From: a virus
Strand: one strand, 5' to 3'
IMG/VR virus record: IMGVR_UViG_3300032278_000099
Coordinates: 1-26,790 of that record
DNA: 26,790 nucleotides
In this document: in pieces, positions 25,101-26,790 of the stretch
Layout of the letters: the number at the start of each line of letters is the position of its first letter
How positions within the stretch are numbered: position 1 is the stretch's first letter
Program-made: the position numbers and the translations under genes
The notes under the pieces: model-generated
Seen by the model: only the letters and a program-made list of their open reading frames with translations
Database searches by the model: none
What the model was told of the DNA's origin: nothing

Positions 25101-26790
25101 AGGACCCGTAGGGCCTGTTGGACCTGTCGGGCCTGGAGGACCTGTTGGCCCAGCGGGACCAACCGTTGCGTCGAAGTCGAGAGTCCCGTCGGTGTCCTGA
25201 TAGGTCACAGCGATGTTGGTTTCAGTATTACCTGTGACCATAGCCCCTACTATGTCCTGAACAGCCTCGGTAGTAAGAGGCTGTGTGTCGGTTTCTGCCG
25301 CCCATGAAACAGCCCCGTTTCCATCAGTCTTCATCACATAGTTTGCTGAACCATCGGCGGTAGGGAGTGTGTAGCCATTAGTCGTGACCGCCCCTGCTGT
25401 GGTCACATGGAATACTGCAGCATTTGAGGTATTGTTCAATGTGAACCCACTTGTAGTAAACTTGGCTCTTACATTATTTCCTTCTCCTGACTTTTGGATG
25501 CCTAACTCATTACCACTTGTTGCGTGTCTTAGAGCCATCCCTGCGTTTGCTGAATTCTTGAATTGGAGGAAAGCCTCATTCCCATCTGTGGCCTTTATTT
25601 TGAGTGTTGCACCGCCCCCTGACTCTAAATCAACACCAGTTGATGTGTGAGCCAATTTAGTGAGAGTGCTTGCTAATGTGACCGCACCACCACTTTCAGT
25701 AATAGCCATATTAGAGCCGGCAGTAAAGGCGAGGGTTTCACCCGATGCTAAGGTGTTGCCTCCCGCTGTGACGGTTCTAACTGTGGCTGCATCACCTGGT
25801 GGTCCTGTCGGTCCCGTCCCACCTGCCGAACCTGTGGGTCCTGTCGGACCCTGAGCACCAGTAGGACCAGGGGGTCCAGTAGGCCCTGTTCCACCAGCGG
25901 GACCAGTAGGACCTGTGGGACCTGTTGCTCCAGCGTCACCAGTTCTTGCGAAGGTGATATACACATTGTCGTCGCCTGTAAATGGACTCGATGCAGACGA
26001 GGCAACATTGGCTACTGTAATTTTGAAGTAGCCTGTGGCTTCAACCAAAGACGAGATAGTGAATAGGAGGAAATCTCCCTGGTCAGCCTTCTTGCTAATT
26101 TTCATGTGGCCCTTGATGGTTGAAGTAGAGTCATCTATGGTTCGCATGAACGACTGAATATCCTCCCCCTCCACATCTTCATCGTCAATGTATATCACAG
26201 TCGCAGAGGTCTGAGTGCTGAAATTGTTGAATCTATACCATCCACTTCCTGGGTCTGAATCGGTGGTATGACTTGAGGTATCATACTCGAAGGTTGCGCC
26301 ACCAAATGCGCCGTCAGGACCTGTGGGTCCTGTGGGTCCAGCGGCTCCTGAATCACCAGGTGGCCCCGTCGGTCCAGGTGGGCCGGTAGGGCCTGTTGGA
26401 CCTCCAGGACCTGTTGCTCCAGGCGGGATAGTAAATGCGAATATTTTAGCTGTGTTTGGACCTGATGAACCAATTGCTAACGGGCCGGAGGCTACGGTGG
26501 GTGTTCCGAAACCAGCGGCTGCTCCAGCGGCTCCATCATCTCCGTCGTCGCCGTCAGGTCCCGTAGGCCCTGTTGGGCCTGTGGGTCCGGTTGGTCCTGG
26601 AGGACCACCTGGGCCTGTGGAGCCTGGGGGTATAGTAAAGGCGAACACCTTAGCAGTATTAGGTCCGCTTGAGTTGATTGCTAATGGCCCACTCGCTACT
26701 GTTGGAGTGCCAAACCCAGCCGCTGCACCATCACTACCGTCTGAACCATCGTCTCCGTCAGGTCCAGTAGGACCTGTTGCGCCTGTATCT
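22179..26790 (-). CDS. Giant collagen-like fibre protein with YadA-like head repeats (5' end outside window)
   Basis: Receptor-binding or decoration fibre, at least 1536 residues; the frame stays open to the right edge, so the start is not seen. Visible order: Gly-X-Y blocks (mostly GPT, GPP and GDD triplets) alternate with globular domains, then 20 short NxAIG-type repeats (22690-23683) as in trimeric YadA head domains, then a C-terminal globular tip containing [14 protein letters not shown] and ending ILWVQYKLW. Collagen and YadA-type repeats both imply a homotrimer. No signal peptide or outer-membrane anchor is present at the visible C-terminus, which argues for a virion fibre and not an autotransporter. 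The gene is followed at once by a fibre chaperone and, two genes on, by a prolyl hydroxylase-type enzyme. GPT triplets place Thr at Y, while GPP triplets offer Y-position prolines. Confidence 0.9.
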   Translation of the reverse strand, partial: DTGATGPTGPDGDDGSDGSDGAAAGFGTPTVASGPLAINSSGPNTAKVFAFTIPPGSTGPGGPPGPTGPTGPTGPTGPDGDDGDDGAAGAAAGFGTPTVASGPLAIGSSGPNTAKIFAFTIPPGATGPGGPTGPTGPPGPTGPPGDSGAAGPTGPTGPDGAFGGATFEYDTSSHTTDSDPGSGWYRFNNFSTQTSATVIYIDDEDVEGEDIQSFMRTIDDSTSTIKGHMKISKKADQGDFLLFTISSLVEATGYFKITVANVASSASSPFTGDDNVYITFARTGDAGATGPTGPTGPAGGTGPTGPPGPTGAQGPTGPTGSAGGTGPTGPPGDAATVRTVTAGGNTLASGETLAFTAGSNMAITESGGAVTLASTLTKLAHTSTGVDLESGGGATLKIKATDGNEAFLQFKNSANAGMALRHATSGNELGIQKSGEGNNVRAKFTTSGFTLNNTSNAAVFHVTTAGAVTTNGYTLPTADGSANYVMKTDGNGAVSWAAETDTQPLTTEAVQDIVGAMVTGNTETNIAVTYQDTDGTLDFDATVGPAGPTGPPGPTGPTGPTGPAGDDGDDGATGPPGPTGPTGTAAGFGTPTVASGPLAINASGPATAKVFAFTLPPGDTGAAGPTGPPGPTGPTGNTGATGSQGDDGWRGGVPYRFSTNTTNGDPGVGFVKYSSGTFGSITWVNINDDTTYINGATVDMTTWLASFDDTDNYGNLIITSRSQDDQTIATFKITAISDQTNYFHLTVTPLSGNVPSNTEYIQIGFSMGGDDGATGPTGATGPTGPPGPTGPAGSDGDDGDDGAAGPPGPTGSTGGTGPTGPTGPTGGSDQQILFNNNGTSSGSSSFLFDDSNNNMQIGQGVNYPRLTLAGNNGFIYFKDNSGTPAYVATVGVNGGQFRIGTGGPNDERLRIDPDGAWGLSGANYGTSGQVLSSAGDSAPPTWEDAGSGPAGPPGPTGPTGPTGPTGPTGPAGDDGDDGDTGPAGPPGPTGPAGGTGPTGPTGPSGGSGSIGGLSDVLVTGDSLYIGNDPSSTDDSAQNNVAVGLTSLTSITTGDANTVVGSLAGTGLTTGANNCFFGHYAGWNSTTNSSNIAIGYQALFWDDTDATHNTVIGHSAMRTASGDNGVAIGSFAAKNFTGAYGIVAIGYSAGMANTSGSYNVYVGKSAGAAITTGNRNIAIGDGALDTADDESDNIAVGYNALSGTVAGAEKNIAIGNYSLDAVTSGDNNVAIGHESGSSLTTGGSNVFMGYNAGKAVSTGSNNTMVGNYVGAWGGAGSYNAIFGSSSGTALTGSSNAVLGYNTSASLTTGSYNTAVGNEAGRLVTEGQYNTTIGKGSGGAIVDGDKNLTLGFNAGNNITTGSNNVVIGSADTGATDSDQLSISSGDGDPVWIQGDQYGKAVGNLVPMFYERGDLDANAYDFRVPTVQSSSANPNSYPMPFAGKVLYVSFQFSGGSISGTAANVMRVRRNGGSLGGDIEDVTMTIGDGAWRNPNGTNYTWHTKTDFAFEAGDVLQVKRQSGSTDLNRGQAILWVQYKLW
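22690..23683 (-). repeat. 20 YadA-head-like repeats
   Basis: About 20 units of roughly 14-19 residues, each with a core like NVAIG, NTAVG or NVFMG followed by a small-residue turn and often TTG or TSG. This is the pattern of the left-handed parallel beta-roll of trimeric YadA head domains. It forms one uninterrupted block before the C-terminal tip. Confidence 0.88.
24495..26300 (-). repeat. Duplicated knob domain (about 25950-26300 and 24495-24835)
   Basis: Two globular domains of about 115 residues share a pattern: a DPG-G turn ([16 protein letters not shown]), an ID/ND turn ([20 protein letters not shown]), a central strand pair ([15 protein letters not shown]) and a closing [10 protein letters not shown] or [11 protein letters not shown] strand that runs into a new Gly-X-Y block. 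They are divergent paralogues, probably beta-sandwich knobs along the fibre shaft. Confidence 0.75.
26415..26717 (-). repeat. Repeated linker module [14 protein letters not shown] (two tandem copies; third at 24935-25031)
   Basis: A segment of about 33 codons beginning [14 protein letters not shown] and ending FAFTIPPG occurs at about 26618-26717, 26415-26513 and 24935-25031, each time leading into a Gly-X-Y block. The copies differ at a few residues and in synonymous codons, so the duplication is not recent. Confidence 0.9.

Larger units (their letters stand above)
23776..26790 (-). repeat. Eight collagen-type Gly-X-Y blocks
   Basis: Approximate blocks on the - strand: 26727-26790, 26523-26630, 26308-26420, 25787-25942, 25040-25163, 24838-24945, 24309-24487 and 23776-23950. 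Each consists of 9-nt units encoding mainly GPT, with GPP, GPA and acidic GDD triplets. The DNA is correspondingly repetitive (variants of ggtcctgtt), which favours slippage and recombination within the gene. Confidence 0.95.

Noticed and set aside
24229-25200. Plus-strand ORFs rich in Gly-Pro-Val (24229-24507 and 24730-25200)
   Set aside because: They are antisense reflections of the Gly-X-Y codons of the fibre gene; the fibre frame is far longer and has sensible domains and neighbours.
23776-26790. Periodic short repeats as a possible CRISPR array or tandem repeat locus
   Set aside because: The period is 9 nt, it keeps a reading frame, and there are no spacer units; it is protein-coding collagen repeat.
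1-26790. tRNA or other structured RNA genes, integrase, attachment sites
   Set aside because: I found no cloverleaf, no recombinase and no flanking direct repeats, and intergenic space is almost absent. Small structured RNAs inside genes cannot be excluded by eye.

Overview
The window looks like part of the genome of a tailed double-stranded DNA virus (Caudoviricetes) that infects an archaeon, probably a marine planktonic one. The left arm carries replication genes of archaeal/eukaryotic type: family B DNA polymerase, an archaeo-eukaryotic primase fused to a PriL-like Fe-S domain, an XPF/ERCC4 nuclease and a Cas4-like nuclease. The right arm carries a siphovirus-type connector and long-tail module. 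This mix resembles the magroviruses described for Marine Group II Euryarchaeota (Poseidoniales). That placement is inference; another archaeal host, such as a thaumarchaeon, is possible. No integrase, capsid, portal, terminase or RNA gene is visible, so the window is a fragment. Both end genes run off the window.

Layout. Positions 2-4764 on the + strand hold eight tightly packed replication and repair genes: PolB (5' end missing), a zinc-ribbon protein, a 44-aa ORF, a Cas4/RecB-like nuclease, a second small zinc ribbon, primase, a third cysteine-rich mini-protein, and an ERCC4 nuclease with helix-hairpin-helix repeats. Most junctions overlap or nearly touch. At 4750-4764 this operon meets the structural operon tail to tail with a 15-nt overlap.

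Positions 26790-4750 are transcribed on the - strand. In transcription order they encode: a very large collagen-like fibre (5' end missing), a fibre/tail assembly chaperone, an unknown protein, a prolyl-4-hydroxylase-type 2OG-Fe(II) oxygenase, a secreted or membrane protein, a 54-aa ORF, a membrane protein with a CCHC zinc knuckle, a head-tail adaptor, a neck/tail-completion protein, a tail terminator with an extra lectin-like domain, the tail tube protein, two tail-assembly chaperone ORFs linked by a likely -1 frameshift, the tape measure, and a 2533-aa tail-tip protein.

How the parts fit. The left arm would replicate and repair the viral genome. From the adaptor onward, the right arm follows the usual siphovirus order of connector, terminator, tube, chaperones, tape measure and tip. 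The less ordinary part is 20.4-26.8 kb: a fibre with at least eight Gly-X-Y blocks separated by knob domains, 20 YadA-head-like repeats and a C-terminal tip, followed by its probable chaperone and a putative prolyl hydroxylase. This could be a fibre-maturation cassette. The clearest regulatory signal is a C_CCT_TTG heptamer in the correct frame at the end of the first tail chaperone gene, the same arrangement as lambda G/GT.
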